Shown one piece after another: positions 8,798 through 16,644 of a stretch of 64,000 nt of DNA. The stretch covers positions 1 to 64,000 of the forward strand of contig UQKK01000017.1 in assembly GCA_900541505.1 (NCBI GenBank), in the 5' to 3' direction. The position numbers and the translations under genes are program-made. The notes beneath the pieces were generated by a model. The model made no database searches. It was not told the origin of the DNA and saw nothing but the letters and a program-made list of their open reading frames with translations. How positions within the stretch are numbered: position 1 is the stretch's first letter; each line of letters starts with the position of its first letter. Source of the stretch: an uncultured Ruminococcus sp. GTDB lineage: Bacteria; Bacillota; Clostridia; Lachnospirales; Lachnospiraceae.

Positions 8798-9427
8798 TTA
8801 TGCGCCCATTTTAAATACCGGGCTGATTTTTTTGTAGATTAAAAATACGATTAAGGATACAACTACGCCTTTTAACAGGTTAAACGGAGCCACCGCCAGC
8901 AGAACAAACGTCGTCAGGCTTGTGATGTGACTGTTCACAGCCGTCCCCATCCCTACCAGCGCATCAATCGGCATACCGAAAGCTTTGGAATAAACAGGAA
9001 GCAGCACATACGCATTTACAAAGCAGCCGAGCACAGTCATAACGACAACCCCCGTTATCATTCCTATCAACGCGTTCTTTCTTGTCCGATTCCTTCTGTA
9101 GATGATTCCCGCCGGAACACAGAATGCACAGCCGATAATAAAGTTCGCGATTTCACCTACGCCGCCTGTGCCTGACCCGGTAAGCACCAGGTTCACAAGA
9201 ATCTTCACCAGTTCCACCGCTGCCCCGGCTACCGGACCTAAAGCAAAGCAGCCTATCAATACCGGTACTTCGCTCAAGTCAATCTTGTAAAATGACGGCG
9301 CAAATGGAAGCGGGAAATCAAACATCATCAGAATCGTCGCCAGCGCTCCCAGCATACCAACCTGTACGATGGTCCTCACACTTGTCCTTGTCCCCTGTTT
9401 TACTGCTACGTTTGTCTCTGTACTCAT
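8798..9427 (-). CDS. ribU: Riboflavin ECF transporter S component RibU
   Basis: 209 residues from MSTETNVAVK, whose ATG follows AGGAGAGAAAAGAA; an in-frame ATG 15 codons upstream lacks such a site. Six hydrophobic helices, the segment FPLPFAPSFYKIDLSEVPVLIGCFALGPVAGAAVEL and the C-terminal FNLLKGVVVSLIVFL match RibU, which binds riboflavin and works with the shared EcfA/A'/T energy-coupling module encoded elsewhere. The FMN riboswitch upstream confirms the substrate assignment. Confidence 0.9.
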   Translation of the reverse strand: MSTETNVAVKQGTRTSVRTIVQVGMLGALATILMMFDFPLPFAPSFYKIDLSEVPVLIGCFALGPVAGAAVELVKILVNLVLTGSGTGGVGEIANFIIGCAFCVPAGIIYRRNRTRKNALIGMITGVVVMTVLGCFVNAYVLLPVYSKAFGMPIDALVGMGTAVNSHITSLTTFVLLAVAPFNLLKGVVVSLIVFLIYKKISPVFKMGA

Positions 9428-9677
9428 TTCTTTTCTCTCCTTTTCTCTTTTGGCACCGAATTCTCCCGCCATCCTTAAATATCCCGCGGATATCAGGAAA
9501 GGCTTTCCCGGTCCCCTATATTTTTTAGAAAAGAAAGAAATCTTCCCGGCAATTTATGTCATCATTATACGACGCCGGATTCTCAGTTCGATGGACTTTC
9601 CAGGGATAGGGCATATGTTCCCCGGACATTCCGCACCCCACAGAGCGTTCTGTTTAACAGGGAACAAAGTTTCCTAT

Positions 9678-9712
9678 TAAAAAAGAAAAGCCCCGAACCA
9701 ATCATCCGGGGC
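9678..9712 (-). terminator. ribU: FMN-riboswitch expression-platform terminator
   Basis: GCCCCGGATGATTGGTTCGGGGC on the minus strand (9690-9712) forms a stem that is followed by CTTTTCTTTTTT. It lies just downstream of the FMN aptamer and upstream of ribU, so FMN binding should favour termination and shut ribU off. Confidence 0.85.
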
Positions 9713-9735
9713 CTCATTACCATAAATGATATGAC

Positions 9736-9877
9736 ACAATTTCTTCTCTCATCCAGACTTTACTGTCGGTATCGGAATTTACAGCTTCTTCTCACTGTAT
9801 CACCGATTCAGCCGCTAATCAAAGCGGGTCGCGGACTATACCGCCGGTTGGGACTTTCACCCGACCCCGAAGAATTT
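9736..9877 (-). promoter_or_regulatory. FMN riboswitch (RFN element)
   Basis: Read on the minus strand, the RFN signature blocks appear in order: CGGGGTCGGGTGAAAGTCCC, ACCGGCGGTATAGTCCGCG, and, at the 3' end, CCGACAGTAAAGTCTGGATG followed by AGAGAAGA. Helix P1 is closed by AATTCTTC and GAAGAAATT. The element controls ribU and possibly the antiporter by transcription termination. The match to the established class is unambiguous by eye. Confidence 0.95.
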
Positions 9878-9896
9878 CATTTCTTTTACAAAAATT

Positions 9897-9925
9897 ATTA
9901 TAACGCTGTCATGGAAGGATTTCAA
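9897..9925 (-). promoter_or_regulatory. Promoter of the FMN-riboswitch transcript
   Basis: TTGAAA (9920-9925) and TATAAT (9897-9902) with a 17-base spacer, minus strand, placing the RNA start just before the RFN element. It overlaps the region immediately after the guanine deaminase stop codon. Confidence 0.8.
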
Positions 9926-9932
9926 GAGCAAA

Positions 9933-11213
9933 TCACAGAATTTGCTTCCCGCCGGCATACTTTGCATAAATCTCGCGGTCGTCAGACAGATATACCAGCC
10001 TCTCCAGACGTTTTGTCACATCCAGTTCCTGTGGATGTAAAAGCCGCGCATCGTCCAGAACCACTGCATCGAACTCATACCCTTCTTCAAAGCTCCCCAC
10101 TTTTCCGAAGAACCCTCCTCCGCCTTTGGTCGCCATGTAGAAGGCTTCTTCCACAGTCAGCGGCTTCAAACTTTCATCCTGAAGCCTCCAACGCAGTTTT
10201 GAAGCTTGGATTGCATGCGCCATAGCGGTAAACATATCCTCCGTTGAACCACCCGCGACATCACTTCCCAATCCAACATGGAGTCCTTCCTCTAAAAATG
10301 TCCTCACCGGAGCCACGCCCGATGCCAGATTGATATTGGATTCCGGGCAATGCGCGATGAAAACTCCGTTTTCCTTCATCCGCTCCCGTTCTCTGGCATC
10401 CGAGTAAACACAATGTGCCATCACGGTTTTGCAGTCTGCGCCAAAGAGCCCGAATTTATCATACGCATCCCCATAAAACTCCGACCACGGGCACAGTTCC
10501 TTCACCCACGCAATCTCTCCGGGATTTTCTGACAGATGTGACTGTACCGGAAGTCCATGGCTCGTCTGTATGCCTTTTATTCTCTCCATCAACTCGTCTG
10601 TACAGCTCGGAGTGAACCTCGGCGTCAGGATGGGAAGGGTATTTTTGTAATCCCTGTTTTGAACATCCTCAAGCCACTTTACTGTCTCATTCGCAGAAAT
10701 TTCCGCCGATTCTTCTCTGAGATAATCCGGACAATTTCTGTCCATATTCACCTTGCCTACCAATGTCTTCAGCCCGGATTTTTCCAACAAATCCATCAGC
10801 AGCAGAGTCCCTTCCCTGTGTACCGTAGCAAAGATGCATGCCCTTGTCGTGGCACTTTTCCTTAAATTATCTGCAAAAATCCCATAAGCTTGTCTGGCAT
10901 ATTCCAAATCTTTGAACTTCGCTTCCTCCGGGAATGTATGTGTTTCCAGCCAGTCCAGCAGTTCCATATCCATCCCCAGACCTCTGAATGAATATTGAGG
11001 CGCGTGGATGTGCAGGTCCACAAGCCCTGGTATGATGATTTTTTCGCCGTAGTCTGTCAGCGGCGCCCCGCTGTATTTAGCCGGCAGCGTCTGATAAATG
11101 CCCTTCACAAGCCCTTCCTCGCAGACAAGATATCCATTCTCACATATCTCAAATTCCTGTGGATTCTTGCTGTAAACAATATTTCCTTTTAAAATAAAAA
11201 CAGATTCACTCAT
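9933..11213 (-). CDS. guaD: Guanine deaminase
   Basis: 426 residues, amidohydrolase superfamily. PGLVDLHIHAPQ places metal ligands at His68 and His70; later landmarks are the HLSE region, MAHCVYSD and the GLGSDVAGG aspartate. The extended FRGLGMDMELLDWLETHTFPEE segment is typical of guanine deaminase, which converts guanine to xanthine plus ammonia in the cytoplasm. AAAGGAGGCATCATCAA precedes the ATG. A guanine-class riboswitch and a consensus promoter lie upstream, which fits the assignment. Confidence 0.92.
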   Translation of the reverse strand: MSESVFILKGNIVYSKNPQEFEICENGYLVCEEGLVKGIYQTLPAKYSGAPLTDYGEKIIIPGLVDLHIHAPQYSFRGLGMDMELLDWLETHTFPEEAKFKDLEYARQAYGIFADNLRKSATTRACIFATVHREGTLLLMDLLEKSGLKTLVGKVNMDRNCPDYLREESAEISANETVKWLEDVQNRDYKNTLPILTPRFTPSCTDELMERIKGIQTSHGLPVQSHLSENPGEIAWVKELCPWSEFYGDAYDKFGLFGADCKTVMAHCVYSDARERERMKENGVFIAHCPESNINLASGVAPVRTFLEEGLHVGLGSDVAGGSTEDMFTAMAHAIQASKLRWRLQDESLKPLTVEEAFYMATKGGGGFFGKVGSFEEGYEFDAVVLDDARLLHPQELDVTKRLERLVYLSDDREIYAKYAGGKQIL

Positions 11214-11258
11214 TTGATGATGCCTCCTTTTCCTTTCTCAACAGTGAACTGCACTGCT

Positions 11259-11327
11259 AATACTTATAGTCAACTATTACGGTAGTTGGTAGAGACATTC
11301 ACCCAATCGTGAATCTATATAAGTATT
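11259..11327 (-). promoter_or_regulatory. Purine (guanine-class) riboswitch upstream of guaD
   Basis: On the minus strand, P1 (ACTTATATAG / CTATAAGT) encloses P2 (ATTCAC/GTGAAT) and P3 (AACTA/TAGTT). The junction TCTCTACC and the 3' GACTAT are conserved; the cytosine in GACTAT is the position that specifies guanine rather than adenine. GG in loop 2 and CC in loop 3 can make the loop-loop contact, although by my folding both loops are six bases instead of the usual seven. No terminator is evident before guaD, so control may be translational or use an unseen alternative helix. Confidence 0.9.
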
Positions 11328-11346
11328 TTCTATTGTTTCCGTGACT

Positions 11347-11375
11347 ATATTAGCATTTCCGTAGGTGGCTGTCAA
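11347..11375 (-). promoter_or_regulatory. Consensus sigma-A promoter for the guanine riboswitch-guaD transcript
   Basis: TTGACA (11370-11375) and TAATAT (11347-11352), 17-base spacer, minus strand. Transcription would start about 15 bases before the aptamer. Confidence 0.85.
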
Positions 11376-11455
11376 GGGAGCATTTTTTGCCTCAGAAATT
11401 TCAGTTATAGGCAGATAACCGGCGGAAGGCTTTACATCCCTCCGCCGATTTCCCA

Positions 11456-11496
11456 GGGGCTGTCGCATTAAGTAATTAGTGCGGCACCCCTTTTTT
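11456..11496 (+). terminator. Stem-loop at the thiC 3' end with its T-run on the opposite strand
   Basis: GGGGCTGTCGCA and TGCGGCACCCC form a stem with one mismatch, followed on the plus strand by TTTTTT. The thiC stop codon overlaps this T-run on the minus strand. For thiC mRNA the hairpin has no U-tract, so as written it would stop plus-strand (antisense) transcripts. A second hairpin at 11421-11446 (GGCGGA/TCCGCC) follows the thiC end. Confidence 0.5.
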
Positions 11497-12799
11497 AGAG
11501 AATATCAATATGCTCCCCTGCCAGCGCTTTGTTCATGCTGCGCACCGCGCAGAATTTTCCGCACATGGAGCAGGTGTCGTCATGTTCCGGGCTTCTGTCA
11601 TCCCGAATTGCTTTTGCCGTCTCCGGGTCGAACGCGCACGCCCACTGTGCTTCCCAGTCCAGCGCTCTCCTGGCATCCGCCATGCGGTCGTCCATCTCTC
11701 TGGCTCCCCGCACACCCTTGGCGATATCCGCCGCGTGCGCCGCAATCTTGGAGGCGATGATGCCCTGTTTCACATCGTCTACATTCGGAAGCGCCAGGTG
11801 CTCCGCCGGAGTCACATAGCAGAGAAATGCCGCGCCCGCGGACGCTGCCACCGCGCCGCCAATTGCCGCTGTGATATGGTCATACCCCGGTGCGATATCT
11901 GTCACAAGAGGTCCCAGCACATAGAAGGGTGCTCCCTGGCAGACAGCCTGCTGCACCTTCATATTCGCCGCAATCTGGTCCAGCGGCATATGCCCCGGTC
12001 CTTCCACCATCACCTGTACATCCTTCTCCCACGCGCGTTTCGTCAGCTCGCCCAAACGGATGAGTTCTTCCATCTGACATACATCCGTGGCATCCGCTAA
12101 ACATCCCGGACGGCAGGCATCTCCCAGAGAAATCGTCACATCATACTCCCGGCAGATATCCAGAATCTCATCGTAGTACTCGTAAAATGGGTTTTCCTCT
12201 CCTGTCATACACATCCACGCAAATACGAGGGAACCGCCGCGGGAGACGATGTTCATCTTCCTCTTGTGATTGCGTATCTGGTCGATGGTCTTTCTTGTGA
12301 TTCCGCAGTGCAGGGTCACAAAATCCACGCCATCCTCCGCGTGGAGACGGATGACATCCACAAAGTCCTTGGCAGAGAGCGTGTCCAAATCCCTCTGATA
12401 GTGAATCACGGAATCGTACACCGGCACGGTCCCAATCATCGCCGGACACTCACTTGTCAGTTTGCGGCGAAATGGTATCGTATCCCCGTGGGAAGATAAA
12501 TCCATGATAGAGTGAGCTCCCAGTTTGATTGCCTCCATCACTTTTTCCATCTCCACATCATAGTCCTTGCAGTCCCTTGACACTCCCAGATTAACGTTGA
12601 TTTTCGTGCGCAGCATAGAGCCCACGCCCTCCGGGTCGATACATTTGTGATTCTTGTTCGCGCAGATAACGACCTTGCCGGACGCCACCAGAGGCAGCAA
12701 TTCCTCTGGGCTCATCCTCTCCTTCTGGGCCACTTTCTTTAGTTCTTCTGTGACGATTCCTTTTCTCGCCGCTTCCATCTGTGTTGCATACTCTCTCAT
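11495..12799 (-). CDS. thiC: Phosphomethylpyrimidine synthase ThiC
   Basis: 434 residues from MREYATQMEA, preceded by AGGTGGAGAAACA; an in-frame ATG ten codons upstream is less well placed. ThiC is a radical SAM enzyme that converts aminoimidazole ribotide to the thiamin pyrimidine. Typical segments include NVNLGVSRDCKDYDVEMEK, VEGPGHMPLDQI, GPLVTDIAPGYDHI and the C-terminal cluster ligands CSMCGKFC (a CX2CX3C form). It is controlled by the TPP riboswitch and terminator upstream, so expression should fall when TPP is plentiful. Confidence 0.96.
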   Translation of the reverse strand: MREYATQMEAARKGIVTEELKKVAQKERMSPEELLPLVASGKVVICANKNHKCIDPEGVGSMLRTKINVNLGVSRDCKDYDVEMEKVMEAIKLGAHSIMDLSSHGDTIPFRRKLTSECPAMIGTVPVYDSVIHYQRDLDTLSAKDFVDVIRLHAEDGVDFVTLHCGITRKTIDQIRNHKRKMNIVSRGGSLVFAWMCMTGEENPFYEYYDEILDICREYDVTISLGDACRPGCLADATDVCQMEELIRLGELTKRAWEKDVQVMVEGPGHMPLDQIAANMKVQQAVCQGAPFYVLGPLVTDIAPGYDHITAAIGGAVAASAGAAFLCYVTPAEHLALPNVDDVKQGIIASKIAAHAADIAKGVRGAREMDDRMADARRALDWEAQWACAFDPETAKAIRDDRSPEHDDTCSMCGKFCAVRSMNKALAGEHIDIL

Positions 12800-12857
12800 T
12801 GTTTCTCCACCTTTCTTCCTGATATGCATATGTTTCTAAAATCCTGCGCCTGATTAG

Positions 12858-12893
12858 AAAAACTGCCGCAACGTATGAATTACATTGCGGCAG
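12858..12893 (-). terminator. TPP-riboswitch expression-platform terminator
   Basis: CTGCCGCAATG and its complement CATACGTTGCGGCAG form a long stem (12863-12893) followed on the minus strand by TTTTT. It stands between the TPP aptamer and thiC. Confidence 0.88.
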
Positions 12894-12937
12894 TCAGAGT
12901 TTTTAATATCTATGCAGACACTCTGTGCATATCTGTA

Positions 12938-13026
12938 TATCCCTACGTTGGCATTATCCAAATCAGGTCATGGGTTAAAGCACTTCAGCTTACTCTCAGC
13001 CCGCTTGATACGCGAGCACCCCTTTT
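12938..13026 (-). promoter_or_regulatory. TPP riboswitch (THI element)
   Basis: On the minus strand GGGGTGC, GGCTGAGA, ACCTGATTTGGATAATGCC and CGTAGGGA appear in the order and spacing of the TPP aptamer. It governs thiC through the adjacent terminator. Confidence 0.95.
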
Positions 13027-13075
13027 TAGTTATGCAATCATTATATCATTGCCAAAAGATTCCGGCAATCACTTT

Positions 13076-13501
13076 TTAAAGATACTCCTTAATCTTCTCT
13101 ATCATATCTTTATACTCAGAATCTGTGAGAAACTTCTTCTTGGGGTTCATCTCAAATGTCCCGCCCCACTCATCCTGTCCCTCGTATTTCGGCACAAGAT
13201 GCATGTGCAGATGGCAGCCCTTATCCCCGTAAGCGCCATAGTTTAACTTATCCGGCTTGAATGCCTTGTGGATTGCTTTGGCAGCGTGCACCACATCCTC
13301 CATAAAGGCATTTCTCTCTTCCTCTGTGATATCTACAATCTCGCTGACGTGGTCCTTATATGCGACCACGCATCTGCCGGGCTTACTCTGCTCCTTGAAT
13401 AAAATCAGAGAGCTCACCTTCAGCTCACAGATATAGATTCCAAATTCCTCCAACAATTCTCCCCGCATACAATATGCGCAATTTTTATCTTTCACAGCCA
13501 T
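13076..13501 (-). CDS. HIT family nucleotide-binding protein
   Basis: 141 residues. The histidine triad is CHLHMHLVPK with His97, His99 and His101; the last histidine is the usual nucleophile in nucleotide hydrolysis or transfer. Cys8 and Cys11 near the N-terminus may join in zinc binding. GAGAGGAGA precedes the ATG. HIT proteins cleave nucleotide phosphoramidates or dinucleoside polyphosphates. It follows the AEC transporter by 60 bases and may be the last gene of the sugar operon, though a separate role is as likely. Confidence 0.88.
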   Translation of the reverse strand: MAVKDKNCAYCMRGELLEEFGIYICELKVSSLILFKEQSKPGRCVVAYKDHVSEIVDITEEERNAFMEDVVHAAKAIHKAFKPDKLNYGAYGDKGCHLHMHLVPKYEGQDEWGGTFEMNPKKKFLTDSEYKDMIEKIKEYL

Positions 13502-13561
13502 TCTCCTCTCTTTCTCTTTTTCTTTCTCTATCCAAACCGCAAATCCGATGCCGCCGGATTT

Positions 13562-14485
13562 TTATACGAACGCCGCTGCCACCGCCGACACGACCAGTGT
13601 CACTGCCAGGCACGCGGACGTCGTCACAGACACATACTCCATCTCATCCTTTTCCCGCACATAAACCGTAATGATAAAGCTGGGCGGAAGCATCATAAAT
13701 ACCACAAGGGAAATCAGCATATTTTTCTCCATATGCATGTACCGCCAGAACAAAAAGCAGGTCACCGCGCAGAACGTCCCCCAGATAAGATATCTGAGCG
13801 CCGTGGTCTTTATCGCTTCCTTGAGCACCGCCCTGCGAATCACAAAACTGTACCCCGCCGCTATCAACATGATGGTGGATACCGGCGCCGTAATAGCGGA
13901 CACCACCTCGGAAAACACCGCGCCGAAGCTGCCGGAGAGCAGCCAGCCTCCTACGGGGCTTATACCCCCTGCCATTCCTAAAATGGAAGCCAGCAGCGTG
14001 GGGGAGGTCGCCACATTTTTTAAAATGTCCTTTCCTTTCGCCTTCTGTCCCACGGTCATGGACAACATGGAAAAGTAGACGCTGAAGGCGAACAATGCCG
14101 GGCCCACGCCAATCATCGCCATGTAGTGGATACTGTCTTCCCCTAAAATTGCGGCAATCAGGGCATACCCGACCATCCCCGTCTCCGCGCAGGTCAGCAT
14201 ATAAGGAAAGATTCTGTCAAACAGCTTCGCCGTCCGCTTTAACGCAAAACCTAACACCAATCCCAGAGCTGTCTCCGAGAACATCACAATCATCAGTATC
14301 GCAAGGTCGCCGGAATAATCCACACTTAAAAGGGAATTGAAAATCATCACCGGAAGCATAATCTGGATGACCAGATTTTTCACTGAACGTATTCCTTCAT
14401 CTGTCAGAATGTTCTTTTTCCGGCAAAAGATTCCAATTCCCATTAATACGGCTATTTTTACAATTACTTGTACACAGCCTGCCAC
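13562..14485 (-). CDS. AEC family transporter (auxin efflux carrier-like)
   Basis: 307 residues with about ten hydrophobic segments and the family features MGIGIFCRKKNILTDEGIRSVKNLVIQIMLPVMIFNSLLSVD near the N-terminus and LLASILGMAGGISPVGGWL in the second half. AEC carriers move organic anions such as malate or other small acids across the membrane. The start is a GTG about twelve bases after GGAG, so it is slightly uncertain. It lies eight bases downstream of the transaldolase stop in the same orientation and may export or import an acid by-product of the sugar pathway; this is inference. Confidence 0.82.
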   Translation of the reverse strand: MAGCVQVIVKIAVLMGIGIFCRKKNILTDEGIRSVKNLVIQIMLPVMIFNSLLSVDYSGDLAILMIVMFSETALGLVLGFALKRTAKLFDRIFPYMLTCAETGMVGYALIAAILGEDSIHYMAMIGVGPALFAFSVYFSMLSMTVGQKAKGKDILKNVATSPTLLASILGMAGGISPVGGWLLSGSFGAVFSEVVSAITAPVSTIMLIAAGYSFVIRRAVLKEAIKTTALRYLIWGTFCAVTCFLFWRYMHMEKNMLISLVVFMMLPPSFIITVYVREKDEMEYVSVTTSACLAVTLVVSAVAAAFV

Positions 14486-14492
14486 TGTTTTA

Positions 14493-15146
14493 TTACTCTC
14501 CGAATACCGCCTTGTAATCTGCCTGGAATTTCTCGATTCCGGCGTCGGTCAGCGGATGTTTTGTCATCTGCTCCAGAACTTTATACGGTACGGTGGCGAT
14601 GTGTGCGCCTGCCAGAGCACAGTCTGTCACGTGCATCGGATGGCGGACACTTGCTGCGATGATTTCTGTCTTAATTCCCGCAACACGGAAGATTTCTGCG
14701 ATTTCTGCTATCAAATCTGTGCCGCGCACGGAAATGTCGTCCAGTCTCCCAAGGAACGGGGAAACATAGGTAGCGCCCGCGCGTGCTGCCAGAAGCGCCT
14801 GGTTCGCAGTGAATACCAGAGTCACATTGGTCTTGATTCCTTCCTGTGTCAGCACTTTACATGCCTTTAAGCCTTCCACTGTCATAGGAATCTTTACAAC
14901 CATGTTCGGATGGATTTTCGCAATCTCACGTCCCTCGGCAATCATGCCTTCCGCGTCTGTTGTCGTTGCCTTGACTTCACCGCTGATAGGACCGTCTACG
15001 ATGGAAGCAATCTCTGCGATAACTTCCTCAAATACTCTGCCTTCTTTCGCAATCAGAGACGGATTGGTAGTAACTCCGCAGATGATTCCCATATCATTTG
15101 CCTTGCGGATATCCTCTACTTTTGCTGTATCAATAAAAAATTTCAT
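14493..15146 (-). CDS. tal: Transaldolase (short TalC/FSA-like form)
   Basis: 217 residues, the size of the short transaldolase / fructose-6-phosphate aldolase group. Asp6, Asn28, Glu57, Schiff-base Lys85 (VVKIPMT), Ser129 and Phe131 (SPFLGRLDD) are visible. Glu and Phe at the last-mentioned key sites are the transaldolase choices; fructose-6-phosphate aldolases have Gln and Tyr there. I therefore call a dihydroxyacetone-transferring transaldolase rather than a free aldolase. It shares an operon with a split transketolase and a sugar ABC transporter, so it should rearrange sugar phosphates, or possibly sulfo-sugars, in the cytoplasm. GAGGTGACAAGAA precedes the start. Confidence 0.88.
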   Translation of the reverse strand: MKFFIDTAKVEDIRKANDMGIICGVTTNPSLIAKEGRVFEEVIAEIASIVDGPISGEVKATTTDAEGMIAEGREIAKIHPNMVVKIPMTVEGLKACKVLTQEGIKTNVTLVFTANQALLAARAGATYVSPFLGRLDDISVRGTDLIAEIAEIFRVAGIKTEIIAASVRHPMHVTDCALAGAHIATVPYKVLEQMTKHPLTDAGIEKFQADYKAVFGE

Positions 15147-15181
15147 TTCTTGTCACCTCGGTTTTTCAAGCTGTCTGTGCG

Positions 15182-15580
15182 TTATTTTACAAGAGACTTT
15201 ACGGTCTCCAGCTCTTTTGCATCCAGATTGTAGATGTCACTGTTGTCCATGCTTGTGGAAGAATCCTCTATCAGAATCATCTTCGTGTCCTTGCATGTGA
15301 TGGTGTTGTGCCACAGTGTCGCCGGGATGTTGTAAACTTTGTTTGGCTCCATAGCTACTGAGCCGAACTCCAGACCGTTGTCTGTCTCGTTGGCATAAAC
15401 CAGTGTACAGCTTCCTGCTACAAGAACGAAAAGCTCATCTGTCAGATTGTGACGCTCCAGGCAGTCAATTCCTGTGATGTCGTTCGCCGGTTTCCAGTTC
15501 TTGATTCCGACGGTCCATTTCTCGTTCTCAAATACTCTCTGCATTCCTTCGCCGCCAAATTCGTATTCTGCTATTTTCAT
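15182..15580 (-). CDS. Small cupin-domain protein of the sugar operon
   Basis: 132 residues, a single cupin barrel. Probable metal ligands are His44 and Glu49 in ERHNLTDELFVLVAGSCTL and His91 in IPATLWHNT. Small cupins of this type act as sugar isomerases/mutarotases, lyases or metal-dependent sensors; the exact family is not one I can name. AAAGGAGAAACCATC precedes the ATG. It lies between the transketolase and transaldolase genes, so a role in interconverting an intermediate is possible and would supply the isomerase step otherwise missing here. That is a hypothesis. Confidence 0.7.
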   Translation of the reverse strand: MKIAEYEFGGEGMQRVFENEKWTVGIKNWKPANDITGIDCLERHNLTDELFVLVAGSCTLVYANETDNGLEFGSVAMEPNKVYNIPATLWHNTITCKDTKMILIEDSSTSMDNSDIYNLDAKELETVKSLVK

Positions 15581-15614
15581 GATGGTTTCTCCTTTTATAG
15601 CTGTTTATTTTGTG

Positions 15615-15691
15615 GCTGTCCTTCTCTTTGCGGGAGTTTCCACACTCCCTTAAAGACTTTTGAGGCGCGCGCCCCGCAAAGAGAGGACAGC
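15615..15691. other. Large nested stem-loop inside the sugar operon
   Basis: About 20 bases at 15615-15634 are complementary to 15673-15691 with a single bulge (ends GCTGTCC... and ...GGACAGC, closing on CTCTTTGCGGG / CCCGCAAAGAG). A second stem GGGAGT/ACTCCC sits inside. TTTTTT follows only on the plus strand, so for the operon mRNA this is not a classical terminator. It lies between the transketolase and cupin genes and probably affects processing, stability or antisense transcription. Confidence 0.65.
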
Positions 15692-15720
15692 GTTTTTTGA
15701 CTGTTTTCTATACCCGTTTT

Positions 15721-16644
15721 CTACAATACAGATTTGCAGTTTTTCACGATATTTTCTGCTGTCAGACCGTACTCCTCGAACAGTTCTTCCGGTTTTCCTG
15801 ACTTGCCGAATTTATCCATGATACCCACTCTCGCGAATTTCACATCCGGCTGTCCTGCCAGAACTTCCGCTACCGCGGAGCCAAGTCCGCCGATGATAGA
15901 GTGTTCTTCTGCTGTCACAATGCCCTTGCACTGTTTTGCCATCTTCAGGATGCACTCCTCGTCAATCGGTTTGATGGTGTGCATGTTTACAACTGCCGCA
16001 TCGATGCCCTCTGCTTTGAGCTGTTCTGCTGCTTCGAGAGCCTTCGGTACCATCAGTCCTGTGGCGATGATGCATACATCTTTTCCGTCTTTCATCACAT
16101 TTGCTTTTCCCGGGATGAACGGAGTATCCTCTGCAGTGATATCCTCGCATACCGGTCTTGCCACACGGATATAAACCGGTCCGTCTATCTCAACCGCAGC
16201 CTGAACTGCTTTCTTTGTCTCAATCGGGTCACAGGGAACGAAAATTGTCATTCCCGGCAGCACTCTCATGAGCGCGATATCCTCGATTGTCTGATGGCTT
16301 CCGCCGTCCTCTCCGACACAGAGTCCGGAGTGTGAGAAAGCAAATTTTACATTCGCGTTTACATAGCTCACAGAGTTTCTAATCTGCTCATAGGCACGTC
16401 CTGACCCGAAGAGAGCGAAGGTGCTCACAAACGGAATCAGTCCGGCATGTGCGAGTCCCGCAGAAGCGCACACCATGTTGCCCTCTGCGATTCCGAAGTT
16501 GAAAAATCTGTCCGGATAAGCCTCCTTAAAAGTACAGGTCATTGTCGCATGTGCAAGGTCTGCATCCAGTACCACAATTTTGTCATTTACGTCTCCAAGT
16601 TCTTTTAATGCTTCGCCATATGCTACTCTTAATGATTTTCCCAT
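15721..16644 (-). CDS. tktB: Transketolase, C-terminal subunit
   Basis: 307 residues from MGKSLRVAYGEALKEL; its ATG shares one base with the stop of the N-terminal subunit (TAATG), which fixes the start and implies coupled translation. Pyrimidine-binding domain with VVLDADLAHATMT, FFNFGIAEGNMVCASAGLA (catalytic Glu of TPP activation in GIAEGNM), the SHSGLCVGEDGGSHQTIEDIALM loop and a C-terminal ketoacid-ferredoxin-like domain (AEEHSIIGGLGSAVAEV). With the N-terminal subunit it transfers two-carbon ketol groups between sugar phosphates. Confidence 0.92.
   Translation of the reverse strand: MGKSLRVAYGEALKELGDVNDKIVVLDADLAHATMTCTFKEAYPDRFFNFGIAEGNMVCASAGLAHAGLIPFVSTFALFGSGRAYEQIRNSVSYVNANVKFAFSHSGLCVGEDGGSHQTIEDIALMRVLPGMTIFVPCDPIETKKAVQAAVEIDGPVYIRVARPVCEDITAEDTPFIPGKANVMKDGKDVCIIATGLMVPKALEAAEQLKAEGIDAAVVNMHTIKPIDEECILKMAKQCKGIVTAEEHSIIGGLGSAVAEVLAGQPDVKFARVGIMDKFGKSGKPEELFEEYGLTAENIVKNCKSVL

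Noticed and set aside
11259..11327. Reading the purine switch as adenine or 2'-deoxyguanosine type
   Set aside because: The specificity position is C, excluding adenine, and the TCTCTACC junction keeps the guanine-type uridines.
11277..11468. 63-codon minus-strand frame
   Set aside because: It spans the guanine riboswitch and promoter; RNA-level structure explains the sequence better.
14493..15146. Calling the short aldolase fructose-6-phosphate aldolase
   Set aside because: Glu57 and Phe131 are the transaldolase residues; the aldolases have Gln and Tyr.
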